64,000 nucleotides of DNA from Geotoga petraea (GCF_900102615.1 NZ_FMYV01000001.1:62913-126912); one strand, 5' to 3'. Shown: positions 15,280 to 24,943, numbered from the stretch's first letter. Notes: generated by a model not told the origin, from the letters alone. Numbers and translations: made by a program.

Positions 15280-16314
15280 ATGAAGAAAGGGAATCCATTT
15301 GGAACTCACAGAGTGATAAATCCTGAAGGTGCTTTGCCTCAACCAGCAAAAAAATTAGACAATACAATGGAAATCTATTCAAATGAAATTTTAATAGATG
15401 TTCAAACATTGAATGTTGATTCAGCGAGTTTCACTCAAATAAAAAATGCATGTAATTCTGATGAAAATAAAATAGCTGATATGATAAATGAAATTGTAAA
15501 TGAAAGGGGTAAACTGCAAAATCCCGTTACTGGTTCTGGAGGAATGCTTATTGGAACGGTTAAAGAAATCGGACCAGATTTTCCAGATAAGAGTTTGAAA
15601 GTAGGAGATAAAATAGCGACTTTAGTATCTCTGTCTTTAACACCTTTAAAAATTGAAGAAATTTTAAAGGTAAACAAAAGTACTGACCAAGTAGATATTA
15701 AAGGTCAAGCAATATTGTTTGAAAGTGGTCTTTACGCTGTTTTGCCTGAAGATATTTCAGAGAAATTAGCGCTGGCTGTACTTGATGTTGCAGGAGCACC
15801 TGCCCAAGTAGATAAGTTAGTAGAAAAGGATCAAACTGTATGTATTATTGGTGGAGGCGGTAAGTCGGGGATACTATGTACTTATCAGGCCAAGAAAAAA
15901 GCTGGAAAAGACGGAAAAGTTATAGTTATTGAATATTCTGAAGAAAATGCAAAAAGATTAAAAGATATGGGAATAGCCGACGAAGTTATTGTGGCAGATG
16001 CTACAAAACCAGTTACTGTTTATGAAAAAATTAATGAAATTACAAATGGTGATTTGTGCGATGTTGTTATAAATAACGTGAATGTAGAAGAAACAGAAAT
16101 GTCTTCTATCTTAATAACAAAAGATGAAGGAGTTGTTTATTTCTTTTCAATGGCGACATCGTTTACGAGAGCAGCTCTTGGAGCAGAAGGTGTCGGAAAA
16201 GATATAAGTATGATCATTGGTAACGGTTATACCAAAGGTCATGCAGATTTAAGTTTGCAAATCATTAGAGAATCAAAACAAATAAGGGAACTATTTGAAA
16301 AATTGTATATTTAA
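15280..16314 (+). CDS. kdd: L-erythro-3,5-diaminohexanoate dehydrogenase
   Basis: Kdd oxidatively deaminates 3,5-diaminohexanoate to 3-keto-5-aminohexanoate with NAD(P)+. The 344-residue protein starts KKGNPFGTHRVINPEGALPQPAKKLDN, a signature of Kdd proteins, and has a Rossmann loop CIIGGGGKSGILC near residue 188. The overall layout is that of a medium-chain dehydrogenase relative with a GroES-like N-terminal part. GGGAGGAAAATAA precedes ATG. It lies 18 bp after kce. Confidence 0.94.
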   Translation: MKKGNPFGTHRVINPEGALPQPAKKLDNTMEIYSNEILIDVQTLNVDSASFTQIKNACNSDENKIADMINEIVNERGKLQNPVTGSGGMLIGTVKEIGPDFPDKSLKVGDKIATLVSLSLTPLKIEEILKVNKSTDQVDIKGQAILFESGLYAVLPEDISEKLALAVLDVAGAPAQVDKLVEKDQTVCIIGGGGKSGILCTYQAKKKAGKDGKVIVIEYSEENAKRLKDMGIADEVIVADATKPVTVYEKINEITNGDLCDVVINNVNVEETEMSSILITKDEGVVYFFSMATSFTRAALGAEGVGKDISMIIGNGYTKGHADLSLQIIRESKQIRELFEKLYI

Positions 16315-16331
16315 TATGGGAGGTTTTTTGA

Positions 16332-17615
16332 TTGAGACATTTTAAAGATATACCTTTATATAAAGATGTGACACAAGAACAATGGAACGATTGGAAATGG
16401 CAATTACAAAACAGAATTACAGATGTAGAAAGTTTAAAAGAGGTAATCAATTTAACTGAAGAAGAAGAAGAAGGAATAAGAAACACTCTTAAAACTTTAA
16501 GAATGGCTATTACTCCTTATTATGCTTCTTTAATTGATCCAGACGACCCAAAAGATCCTATAAGAAGACAGGCGGTGCCAACAAGCAAAGAACTTAAAGT
16601 AGGTAGATGGGATATGTTGGATCCCCTTCATGAAGATGCTGATTCGCCTGTTCCAGGCTTAACTCACAGGTATCCAGATAGAGTATTGTTTTTAATAACT
16701 GATATGTGTTCAATGTATTGTAGGCACTGTACAAGAAGAAGATTTGCAGGTCATAAAGATGGTGCAAGAACAAGGGCAGAAATTGATGCAGCTATTGAAT
16801 ATATTAGAGAAACACCTCAGGTTAGAGACGTTTTATTATCTGGGGGCGATGCATTGTTAGCTGGTATTCCGATGTTAGACTACATCTTAACAGAATTAAG
16901 AAAAATAGAACATGTAGAAATAATTAGGATAGGAAGTAGAGCACCAGTTGTAATGCCTCAAATAGTTACAGATGAATTATTAAATGTTTTGAAAAAGCAC
17001 CATCCTATATGGTTAAATACTCATTTTAATCATCCAAATGAAATTACTCCAGAATCTAAAGAAGCTTGCGAAAAGTTAGCCAACATAGGCATTCCTTTAG
17101 GAAACCAAAGCGTTCTTTTAAAAGGAATTAACGATAGTCCTTATATAATGATGGAATTGGTTCATCAATTAACTAAAATTAGGGTAAGACCTTACTACAT
17201 TTACCAATGTGACCTCTCTCAAGGTATAGCACATTTTAGAACATCTGTAAGAAAAGGGCTTGGAATTATGGAAAGTTTGATAGGTCATACTTCTGGGTTT
17301 GCTGTTCCCACATTTGTTGTAGATGCCCCTGGCGGAGGCGGAAAAATAAGATTGATGCCACAATATCTTGTTTCCGAAACAGATGGAGCTGTAATTCTAA
17401 GAAATTATGAAGGAGTTATCACTACTTATCACGAACCTGAAGATACTGAAACAGACGTAGATGATGAAGAATATAGAAAAAAATATCATCTTAAAGGAGT
17501 TGCAGGACTTTTTGAAGGTGGACAAGTTAGTATGGAACCTGAAAGTCTTGAAAGAGGAAAAAGAATTAAAGAATGGAAAGCAAAACATAAGGAAGACTTA
17601 AAAGATTTAAGATGA
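16332..17615 (+). CDS. kamA: Lysine 2,3-aminomutase
   Basis: KamA is a radical SAM, PLP-dependent enzyme that turns L-lysine into L-beta-lysine, the first step of the pathway. The 427-residue protein carries the 4Fe-4S motif [13 protein letters not shown] (C126, C130, C133) and the PLP-lysine region [15 protein letters not shown] near residue 338, as in Clostridium subterminale. Start is TTG at 16332 after GGGAGG; no ATG with a better site exists nearby. Its stop overlaps the kamB start by four bases. Confidence 0.95.
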   Translation: MRHFKDIPLYKDVTQEQWNDWKWQLQNRITDVESLKEVINLTEEEEEGIRNTLKTLRMAITPYYASLIDPDDPKDPIRRQAVPTSKELKVGRWDMLDPLHEDADSPVPGLTHRYPDRVLFLITDMCSMYCRHCTRRRFAGHKDGARTRAEIDAAIEYIRETPQVRDVLLSGGDALLAGIPMLDYILTELRKIEHVEIIRIGSRAPVVMPQIVTDELLNVLKKHHPIWLNTHFNHPNEITPESKEACEKLANIGIPLGNQSVLLKGINDSPYIMMELVHQLTKIRVRPYYIYQCDLSQGIAHFRTSVRKGLGIMESLIGHTSGFAVPTFVVDAPGGGGKIRLMPQYLVSETDGAVILRNYEGVITTYHEPEDTETDVDDEEYRKKYHLKGVAGLFEGGQVSMEPESLERGKRIKEWKAKHKEDLKDLR

Positions 17616-18613
17616 ATTTTTTAAATAGTTTGATGAATTTTGAGACTCTTTCTGTAGTTGGGCTTGAAAAAAATACTGGAAAAACTGAAACGATGAACTA
17701 TATCATAGAACATTTAAATAACAAAATAAAACTTGGAATTACTTCAATTGGAGTAGACGGAGAAACTACTGATATAGTAACGAAAACTAAAAAACCAGAA
17801 ATAACTGTATATGATGGAATGTTTTTCGCAACTACAGAAAAACACTTTAAGCTCAAAAAAATCAACGCAGAATTATATTATTTAAGCAGAAGAGAAACAC
17901 CACTCGGAAGAATTTTAATTGCTAAAGCAAATGAAAAGGGGCGGATATTATTATCCGGCCCTTCTACGTCAGTATGGTTGAAAGATATTATAAAGGAAAT
18001 GAAGAAAATTGATAAGATGAAAATAATTGTTGACGGTGCAATTTCAAGAATTTCTACATCTTCACCATCGGTTACAGAATCTGTTGTTTTGTCTACAGGG
18101 GCGGCTTTGTCTTTGTCAGCAAAAAGTATAATTGATAGAACTGTTTACAAAATACAGTTAATGAAATTAAAAACAATAAAAGAAGAGTTGATTAAAGATT
18201 TAATTGATCTGGAAGACGGGATATACTCTTTGGATAAAAACATTGAAAAACTACCCTTTAAAACTCTGCTATCTTTAAAAAATTTTGATTTAGATAAATA
18301 CGGGTATAATTATTATATAACGGGAGTTTTGAACAACAGTTTTGTAAAAAAAATACTAACAAAAAATCATGTTGATAAATATACTATAATAGTGAAAGAT
18401 TATACAAAAATATTTTTAGATAGTGCCACATTTAATAAATTCATTAAACTTGGTGGTAAAATAAAAGTCCTTCAAAAAGTAGATTTAAAAGCTGTTACTT
18501 ATAATCCTGTTAGTCCTGAAGGATTTGTTATTGATTCTGAACCTATTATGAAATCGATAAAAGAAAAAACAGGAGTTACAATTATCGATGTGAAAAAGGA
18601 TTTGATATTATGA
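17612..18613 (+). CDS. kamB: KamB, lysine 5,6-aminomutase reactivation partner
   Basis: A 333-residue protein with a P-loop near the N terminus, [17 protein letters not shown] (residues 15-31). KamB and KamC occur beside kamDE in lysine fermenters and are thought to form the ATP-dependent reactivase that swaps damaged B12 in the mutase; this role is known for the family, not shown here. The remainder shows no domain I can name. It overlaps kamA and kamC by four bases each (ATGA-type), pointing to tight coupling. Confidence 0.85.
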   Translation: MNFLNSLMNFETLSVVGLEKNTGKTETMNYIIEHLNNKIKLGITSIGVDGETTDIVTKTKKPEITVYDGMFFATTEKHFKLKKINAELYYLSRRETPLGRILIAKANEKGRILLSGPSTSVWLKDIIKEMKKIDKMKIIVDGAISRISTSSPSVTESVVLSTGAALSLSAKSIIDRTVYKIQLMKLKTIKEELIKDLIDLEDGIYSLDKNIEKLPFKTLLSLKNFDLDKYGYNYYITGVLNNSFVKKILTKNHVDKYTIIVKDYTKIFLDSATFNKFIKLGGKIKVLQKVDLKAVTYNPVSPEGFVIDSEPIMKSIKEKTGVTIIDVKKDLIL

Positions 18614-19980
18614 GAGAACTTCTAAAAAAAACAGATGCTGAATATATTTTGAACCAAATGAATTTTAACTCAAATATGGGTAAAAACATTTTGAAAAAAG
18701 TGAAAAAAGGGCTCAGTGATAAAGATATTAAGTTTCATTTAGATTTAACATCAACATTTTTAAATTTCTTTGATAAAGAAGAAGAAATAATTGAAACTTT
18801 TAAATCAGCTATTTCTCACATAAACGATATTGAAAACACGTTAATTAGCCTTGGTCACAAAAAAGAATTAGATGAAATTGAGATGTTTGAAATAAAGAAT
18901 TTTCTTTATTTCTCTATGAAAATTCAAAAAAATATACCAACAAATTTCAAAGAGATATACTTTGAAAATCCAGAGGACATTTTTAATATTTTAGATCCAC
19001 AAAAAACTAAAATACATAGTTTTTTTATATATGATGAGTATTCTGAGTATTTAAAATCTCTTAGGAATATAAAAAAAGAATACCAAAAAGAAAATAAAAC
19101 AGAGAATCCTGAATATGTTGAAATAATTAAAAAAGAAAAAGAAGAAGAACACAAGATAAAACAAAAATTGACTAAAGAATTGAAAAATTATAAAGATATT
19201 TTGTTGGATATTTTTAATAAAATATCTTTAATTGACTATTTGATAGCAAAGTTAGAAATAATAAAAAAATATGATTTGAGTAAGCCTATTTTTTCTAATT
19301 GCATTTCTATTAAAGGGATGTTTAACCCAAAAGTCTATGATGTTCACTTGAAAAACAATAAAAGATATCAAAAGATAGATTTCGAACTTGATAAAAAACC
19401 TGTTATTATAACAGGCTCGAATATGTCTGGTAAAACTTTATCCACTAAAACAGTAGCTTTGATTTCTGTTTTGTTTAAACTGGGGTTTTATGTTCCAGCA
19501 AATAAAGCTGAATTGAAATATTTTGATGATATTTTTTATCTTTCTGGCGAACTTGGATCTAATGAAAAAGGGTTGTCTTCATATGCTGGTGAAATAAAGT
19601 TTATAAATGAAGCATTTTTAGAGGCAAAAAGCGGCAAAAATGTTTTGGTTATTTTAGATGAACCAGCAAGAACAACTAATCCCAATGAAGGCACTGCTAT
19701 TATAGAAGCTCTTATAGAAGAATTATATTCTAAGAATTGTTTTTTACTAATAACTACACATTATCCTCATTTAAAAGCAAAAAAGGCAAAGAAAATGAGA
19801 GTGAAGGGTTTAATGAAAGATAGATTAGAAGAGATAAACGAAAAAAATATTAATGATTATATTGATTATTCTTTTATTGAAGACGAAAAAGCGAATGTTC
19901 CTGAAGAAGCGATAACGATTGCAGAGATACTTGGAGTTGATGAGGGGTTCATCAAAACAGCGAGAAAATTTCTCGGATAA
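18610..19980 (+). CDS. kamC: KamC, MutS-like ATPase partner of the aminomutase
   Basis: A 456-residue protein with a MutS-type ATPase domain at its C-terminal end: Walker A GSNMSGKT (269-276) and Walker B VLVILDEPARTTNPNEG with D350 and E351, then the TTHYPHLKAKKAKK sensor segment. The N-terminal half is helical and coiled-coil-like but lacks MutS mismatch domains. It belongs with KamB as the proposed reactivating factor for lysine 5,6-aminomutase, and is not a DNA repair protein. A 440-bp non-coding gap with two repeats separates it from kamD. Confidence 0.88.
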   Translation: MRELLKKTDAEYILNQMNFNSNMGKNILKKVKKGLSDKDIKFHLDLTSTFLNFFDKEEEIIETFKSAISHINDIENTLISLGHKKELDEIEMFEIKNFLYFSMKIQKNIPTNFKEIYFENPEDIFNILDPQKTKIHSFFIYDEYSEYLKSLRNIKKEYQKENKTENPEYVEIIKKEKEEEHKIKQKLTKELKNYKDILLDIFNKISLIDYLIAKLEIIKKYDLSKPIFSNCISIKGMFNPKVYDVHLKNNKRYQKIDFELDKKPVIITGSNMSGKTLSTKTVALISVLFKLGFYVPANKAELKYFDDIFYLSGELGSNEKGLSSYAGEIKFINEAFLEAKSGKNVLVILDEPARTTNPNEGTAIIEALIEELYSKNCFLLITTHYPHLKAKKAKKMRVKGLMKDRLEEINEKNINDYIDYSFIEDEKANVPEEAITIAEILGVDEGFIKTARKFLG

Positions 19981-20060
19981 ATTTTGTACAATAATTTTCA
20001 ATAGTTCATCGCATCTATTTATTATTTTTACTGAAAAATCAAAAACATTAAAAGCAAAAA

Positions 20061-20255
20061 AATAATTTCGAAATATAAAAACTCAAAGTAGGTCGTTTTT
20101 TAACCCTCGCTCAACAATAAAATTGATGTACTGCTCATATTATCCATCCGTGGATAAATTCGCATGAAAAACATCCGTGTTTTTCAACATCAATTTTTAC
20201 ATTGTTTCACTCAGTAAAACTCCAATACTTTTCATTTTTATATTTCTTCATTATT
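20061..20255. repeat. Large palindromic element (about 195 bp) between kamC and kamD
   Basis: The two ends are inverted copies of each other: GAAATATAAAAA-N3-AAAGTA on the left (20070-20090) recurs as its complement at 20226-20246, and AACAAT...ATTGATGT near 20113-20129 recurs at 20187-20206. Inside sit two small perfect hairpins with the same loop: TATCCA-TCCG-TGGATA (20141-20156) and TGAAAAACA-TCCG-TGTTTTTCA (20164-20185). As RNA it would fold into a long stem ending in a two-hairpin junction. The rest of the 19981-20420 gap holds only AT-rich sequence and the repeat at 20299. Confidence 0.75.
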
Positions 20256-20298
20256 TAATGTTAAATAATATATAGAGCCTTCACTAGATCAAAATAGT

Positions 20299-20375
20299 AG
20301 AAATTGTTTCACAATTTCTGTTTAGAGTTTATGGTTGGAAGTTGGAAATAAAAAACATTCTTCCAACAAACAACA
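20299..20375 (+). repeat. Intergenic repeat, copy 2 (upstream of kamD)
   Basis: AGAAATTGTTTCACAATTTC and the next four bases match copy 1 at 13886-13909 exactly. They are followed by GGTTGGAAGTTGG and an inverted CTTCCAAC about 25 bp later. The order of parts is the same as in the first copy but the internal sequence is shorter. AAATTAC-AAA-GTAATTT lies right before the kamD ribosome-binding site. Confidence 0.75.
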
Positions 20376-20420
20376 AAATAAATTACAAAGTAATTTTTTA
20401 TATAAAAAGGAGTGATTTAA

Positions 20421-21977
20421 TTGAGTAAATTAGGGATAGATTGGTCTCTTGTTGAAAAAGCAAGAGGTTATGCTTCTAATATAGCAAACAGCGTCAGTGA
20501 ATATGTTCAAAATTATTCAACTGTTTCTGTTGAAAGAACTATTTGCAGATTTTTAGGAATAGACGGAGTTAATGAAAACGACATCCCTTTACCAAATGTG
20601 GTAGTAGATCATATGAAAGAAAAAAATATTTTGATAAATGGTGCAGCTTATATTATAGGAAATGCAATGATAGAATTAAATCTTACTCCTCAAAAGATTG
20701 CAGAGAAAGTTGCAAATGGTGATTTGGATTTGTCGAAAATAACGCCTCATAAACCTGAAGAATCTCTAAAAAAGATTGAGCCTATAGTAATTTCAACAAT
20801 TGAAAAAATAAAGGAAAATAAAAATTATAGAGATGATTTTATTAAGAATATAGGCGAGGGGTCTCAACCTTATTTATATGTTATTGTTGCAACAGGGAAC
20901 GTTTATGAAGATGTTGTCCAAGCTCAAGCAGCTGCAAGACAAGGTGCAGATATCATAGCTGTTATAAGGTCTACTGGGCAAAGTCTTTTAGATTATGTTC
21001 CTTATGGTCCAACTACAGAAGGCTTCGGTGGGACTTTTGCAACTCAAGAAAACTTTCGAATTATGAGAGAAGCACTGGATGAAGTGGGCCATGAACTCGG
21101 AAGGTACATAAGACTTGTAAATTATGCATCGGGTTTGTGTATGCCAGAAATTGCTGCTATGGGGGCTGTTGAAAGACTGGATGTTATGCTTAACGACGCT
21201 TTATACGGAATATTGTTTAGAGATATTAATATGAAAAGAACAATAATAGACCAACACTTTTCAAGGGTTATAAATGGTTTTGCAGGAATAATTATAAATA
21301 CAGGAGAAGATAATTATTTAACAACTGCAGACGCTTTTGAACAAGCTCATACAGTTTTAGCCTCAGATTTTATAAATGAGCAAATGGCTTTAACAGCAGG
21401 TATTCCAAAGTCTCAAATGGGATTAGGCCATGCTTTTGAAATGAACCCAGATATGGAAAATGGATTTTTATATGAATTAGCTCAAGCGCAAATGGTTAGA
21501 GAAATATTCCCTGAAGCAACTCCAAAATATATGCCCCCTACAAAGTTCATGACAGGTAATATTTTTAAAGGCAATATTCAAGATGCTTTGTTTAACGAAG
21601 TGTCTATTTGGACAAAACAAGGGATACAACTTTTAGGTATGATTACAGAAGCTGTCCACACTCCTTTTATGTCAGATAGGTATATAGCAATTGAAAATGC
21701 CAAATATATTTTCAACAACATGAAAAATATTGGCGATGAAGTTGAATTTAAAGAAGGTGGAATTATTCAAAATAGAGCGAAACAAGTTTTAAACGAATCA
21801 CTCACACTTCTTGAAGCCATAGAAAAAGAAGGGCTATTTAATTCTCTTGAAAAAGGTGTTTTTGCAGATGTAAAAAGACCTATTAACGGTGGTAAAGGAT
21901 TAGACGGGGTTTTTGAAAAGGGAGAAAATTATATGAATCCTTTCATTGAAAAGATGTTGGGAGATGATGTAAAATGA
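20421..21977 (+). CDS. kamD: Lysine 5,6-aminomutase alpha subunit
   Basis: KamD forms, with KamE, the adenosylcobalamin- and PLP-dependent mutase that converts beta-lysine to 3,5-diaminohexanoate. The 518-residue protein matches the TIM-barrel alpha subunit (KLGIDWSLVEKARGYA at the start, VYEDVVQAQAAARQGADIIAVIRSTGQSLLDYVPYG in the barrel). TTG at 20421 follows AAGGAGTGAT and is the only well-placed start. The stop overlaps the kamE ATG by four bases. It is separated from kamC by a large repeat-rich gap, so it may have its own promoter or a processed transcript. Confidence 0.95.
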   Translation: MSKLGIDWSLVEKARGYASNIANSVSEYVQNYSTVSVERTICRFLGIDGVNENDIPLPNVVVDHMKEKNILINGAAYIIGNAMIELNLTPQKIAEKVANGDLDLSKITPHKPEESLKKIEPIVISTIEKIKENKNYRDDFIKNIGEGSQPYLYVIVATGNVYEDVVQAQAAARQGADIIAVIRSTGQSLLDYVPYGPTTEGFGGTFATQENFRIMREALDEVGHELGRYIRLVNYASGLCMPEIAAMGAVERLDVMLNDALYGILFRDINMKRTIIDQHFSRVINGFAGIIINTGEDNYLTTADAFEQAHTVLASDFINEQMALTAGIPKSQMGLGHAFEMNPDMENGFLYELAQAQMVREIFPEATPKYMPPTKFMTGNIFKGNIQDALFNEVSIWTKQGIQLLGMITEAVHTPFMSDRYIAIENAKYIFNNMKNIGDEVEFKEGGIIQNRAKQVLNESLTLLEAIEKEGLFNSLEKGVFADVKRPINGGKGLDGVFEKGENYMNPFIEKMLGDDVK

Positions 21978-22756
21978 GTGGAGGATTATACAATATAAAT
22001 AAAAAAGATTATGACAAGACTTTGGATTTAACAAAAGTTAAACCATACGGAGATACAATGAACGATGGAAAAGTTCAGGTTTCTTTCACATTACCAGTCC
22101 CATGTGGGGATGAGGCGGTAGAAGCTGCAAAAATAACCATAAAAAAAATGGGGTTACAGAATCCACAAATAGTATATTATAAAGAATTAACAAAAGGATT
22201 TACTTTTTTTATTGGATACGGTGAATTCACAGATACGGTTAATTTTGAAGAAATAGATGTTCCAAAAGTAAAAGTAGATAAAATGACAATGGAAGAAACA
22301 GATGAATATATCAAAGAAAATATAGGAAGAAAAATAGTGGTAATAGGGGCCAGTACTGGAACAGATGCCCACACAGTTGGAATAGATGCTATAATGAACA
22401 TGAAAGGTTTTGCCGGACATTATGGCCTTGAAAGATACGAAATGATAGAAGCATATAACTTGGGAAGCCAAGTAGAAAACGAAGATTTTGTTGCTAAAGC
22501 CGTTGAACTAAATGCAGATGTATTATTGGTTTCTCAAACTGTTACCCAAAAAAATATTCATATAAAAAATCTAACAGAATTGGTTGAGCTGTTAGAGGCC
22601 GAAGGGTTGAGAGATAAAGTTATTTTGATTGCAGGTGGTCCAAGAATTTCTCACGAGCTTGTTAAAGAAATTGGATATGATGCAGGGTTTGGCCCAAATA
22701 CTTTTGCAGATGATGTTGCAAGTTATATAGCAAAAGAAATGTACAACAGAATGTAA
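21974..22756 (+). CDS. kamE: Lysine 5,6-aminomutase beta subunit (B12-binding)
   Basis: The 260-residue beta subunit carries the cobalamin-binding motif DAHTVG with D131, H133 and G136, and K144, the lysine that holds PLP in the resting enzyme. The positions agree exactly with the clostridial protein. The C-terminal Rossmann part ends with LIAGGPRISHELVKEIGYDAGFGPNTFADDVASYI. It closes the lysine cluster: a strong terminator follows 12 bp after the stop. Confidence 0.96.
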   Translation: MSGGLYNINKKDYDKTLDLTKVKPYGDTMNDGKVQVSFTLPVPCGDEAVEAAKITIKKMGLQNPQIVYYKELTKGFTFFIGYGEFTDTVNFEEIDVPKVKVDKMTMEETDEYIKENIGRKIVVIGASTGTDAHTVGIDAIMNMKGFAGHYGLERYEMIEAYNLGSQVENEDFVAKAVELNADVLLVSQTVTQKNIHIKNLTELVELLEAEGLRDKVILIAGGPRISHELVKEIGYDAGFGPNTFADDVASYIAKEMYNRM

Positions 22757-22767
22757 ATATAAAATAT

Positions 22768-22792
22768 AGCCTGACTTTTTAAAAGTCAGGCT
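22768..22792 (+). terminator. Intrinsic terminator of the lysine fermentation cluster
   Basis: AGCCTGACTTT pairs with AAGTCAGGCT around a short loop and is followed by GTATTTCTTC. It ends the cluster after kamE. Confidence 0.85.
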
Positions 22793-22908
22793 GTATTTCT
22801 TCATTATTTTTAGTTGTTTATATTTTCTCAATAATTTGATTTATTGAAGAGTACTATTTATTATTTGTAAAAGGTATTATAAACACGAAAATTTGACAAA
22901 CTAAGTTT

Positions 22909-24597
22909 TTACATTTCGTCTAATGTTTTTATTCCCAATAAATCGAGCCCTTTTCCTATAACAAATGCCGTTTTTGCGGCAATGTTTATTCTTGATTTTA
23001 ATTGTGTTTCTTCCGATTTTATAACATTTACATTGTTATAAAAAGAATTGAAACTTTGAGCTAGTTCATATAAATAATCTGTTAACAGGTTAGGTTTATA
23101 AGCTTCAGCAGCTCTCAAAACTGCGTTAGGAAATTTGAGAATATTTTTAACAACTTTCTCTTCGTATTCATTTTCTATAACCAAAGTATTCTCAAAATCT
23201 TTTACATTAGCCTTTTTCATTAAAGAGCTTATTCTAGCAAATGTATATTGTAAATAAGGACTTGAATTTGAATTGAAACTTAACACCTTATCCCAATCAA
23301 ATATTATATCGCTTGTTCTATTTTGTGATAAATCGGCATATTTAACTGCACCAATGCCTATTATTTCTGCTTTAGTGTCCAAGTCGCCTGTTGAGTTTCT
23401 TTCTTCTAACACTTCTCTTGCCTTTTCTTTTGCTTTATCCAACAAATCTTTTAGTTTGATTACATTGCCTTTTCTGGTTGAAAAGACACCATCGGCAAAT
23501 CTCATCAATCCAAAGTAAACATGGACTTTTTCTTCTTTCCAACCCAGCATTTCTGCTATTTTAAAAACTTGTTTAAAGTGAGTTTGTTGCCTGTGGTCTG
23601 TAACGTATACTAATTTATTTACATCGTAATGTTCTCTTCTGTATTTTATGCAAGCTAAATCTGAAGTTGTATAAAGATAACTTCCATTGCTTTTTTGTAC
23701 TATTGCATTGTGAAGATTAGCTTCTTCGTCAAATTTTACTACCAAAGCACCTTCATCTTCTTCTGCTAAGTTTTTTTCTTTTAAAATTTCTATTATTTCA
23801 TGCATTATGTCATGATAAAAAGATTCTCCATTGTAAGTATCAAATTCAATCCCCATTCTTTTATATATTTTTTCATATTCCTGTAGAGAAACTTCTATAA
23901 ATTCTTTCCAAAGTTTAGTATTTTCTTTTTCGCCTTGTTGAAGCTTGGCTAATTCAGTTCTGGCTTGTTCTTTTAATTCTTCATTTTCTTCAGCAGCTTT
24001 TGTGTATTCAACGTAAATTCTTTCCAATTCTTCAATTGGGTTATTTTTGTAGTTTTCTTCGTTTAAAAAATTTCTATAGCCTACAATCAAAGCTCCAAAC
24101 TGTGTTCCCCAGTCTCCAAGGTGATTGTCTGCTATTGTTTCATAACCAACAAATTTCAAAATTCTCTTTATTGAATCCCCAATAACGGTTGATCTCAAAT
24201 GGCCTATGTGCATAGGCTTTGCTATGTTAGGAGATGAATAATCAATTATTACCTGTCCTCTGGTATCTAAATTGAATTCAAAATCTTTTTTATCAAAATT
24301 TATTAGTGAAGTTATTATAAATTCATCTTTCAAAAATAAATTTATAAATCCAGGTCCAGCTATTTCTATTTTATCTATTACTTTTGAATCTTTAAAATTC
24401 TCTACAATTTTTTCAGCGGTTTTTTTTGGAGCTTGTCTCAAATCTTTAGATGTAATCATCGCAAAGTTTGTTTGATAATCTCCAAATTTAGAATTATTTG
24501 TTTCTTGAATGACTAATTTGTCTAAAAGGTCATTCCCAAATAATTCAGAAATGACAGGTTTTAGTTCATTATAAATGATATCTGTTATTGGTTTCAT
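22909..24597 (-). CDS. argS: Arginyl-tRNA synthetase
   Basis: The class I synthetase that charges tRNA-Arg. The 562-residue protein has the HIGH-type motif in SSPNIAKPMHIGHLRSTVIGDS, the family-specific GDWGTQFG, and the region VFSTRKGNVIKLKDLLDKA that replaces KMSKS. The C-terminal anticodon-binding helix bundle (SPYLQYTFARISSLMKKA) is intact and it ends GLDLLGIKTLDEM. GGAGGTATGAA precedes ATG at 24597. No partner gene is close on the same strand. Confidence 0.96.
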   Translation of the reverse strand: MKPITDIIYNELKPVISELFGNDLLDKLVIQETNNSKFGDYQTNFAMITSKDLRQAPKKTAEKIVENFKDSKVIDKIEIAGPGFINLFLKDEFIITSLINFDKKDFEFNLDTRGQVIIDYSSPNIAKPMHIGHLRSTVIGDSIKRILKFVGYETIADNHLGDWGTQFGALIVGYRNFLNEENYKNNPIEELERIYVEYTKAAEENEELKEQARTELAKLQQGEKENTKLWKEFIEVSLQEYEKIYKRMGIEFDTYNGESFYHDIMHEIIEILKEKNLAEEDEGALVVKFDEEANLHNAIVQKSNGSYLYTTSDLACIKYRREHYDVNKLVYVTDHRQQTHFKQVFKIAEMLGWKEEKVHVYFGLMRFADGVFSTRKGNVIKLKDLLDKAKEKAREVLEERNSTGDLDTKAEIIGIGAVKYADLSQNRTSDIIFDWDKVLSFNSNSSPYLQYTFARISSLMKKANVKDFENTLVIENEYEEKVVKNILKFPNAVLRAAEAYKPNLLTDYLYELAQSFNSFYNNVNVIKSEETQLKSRINIAAKTAFVIGKGLDLLGIKTLDEM

Positions 24598-24675
24598 TTC
24601 ATACCTCCGTATTTTTTTATTTATAGTCTATATTATTATATTTTATTAATTATAAGGGAATGTTTTTTTTAAGTC

Positions 24676-24713
24676 AAATTAGTATAAAAAAGCCTGCTTT
24701 TTTATACTAATTT
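24676..24713. repeat. Perfect 18-bp inverted repeat with 2-base loop
   Basis: AAATTAGTATAAAAAAGC is followed by CT and then its exact reverse complement. It lies in the 346-bp gap between the diverging argS and nucleotidase genes, about 80 bp upstream of argS. It is not followed by a usual T run on either strand, so a terminator role is doubtful. Confidence 0.85.
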
Positions 24714-24827
24714 CAAGTAGAAACAAAAATTAATAAAAGTTTTATGCAGTCAGATTTAAGAGTAAAAAATCATTCCAGGAACTTATTATCTATATATTTA
24801 CCAGTACAAAACATTATTGTGTCATTT

Positions 24828-24870
24828 GGGATTTTTATTTTTATGTAAAAAGTGATATAATAAAAATCCC
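24828..24870 (+). promoter_or_regulatory. Nucleotidase promoter inside a 12-bp inverted repeat
   Basis: TATAAT at 24856-24861 is a likely -10 box for the downstream nucleotidase gene. GGGATTTTTATT (24828-24839) and its exact complement AATAAAAATCCC (24859-24870) enclose the promoter core with 19 bp between arms, as an operator would. No -35 close to consensus is visible, so an activator may be needed. Confidence 0.55.
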
Positions 24871-24943
24871 CAAATTTGTAAGTTGCCTTTATTAATTTAT
24901 GTTAATAAATATTTACAATAACTATTACAAGGAGGGATAGACG

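Noticed and set aside
18610-19980. MutS2 DNA repair protein
   Set aside because: The MutS-type ATPase domain is real, but there is no Smr or mismatch domain, and the gene lies between kamB and kamD with four-base coupling, as KamC does.
20141-20185. tRNA-like structure in the kamC-kamD gap
   Set aside because: The two hairpins have TCCG loops and no anticodon, T-loop or CCA end, and the outer stem is far longer than a tRNA acceptor stem.
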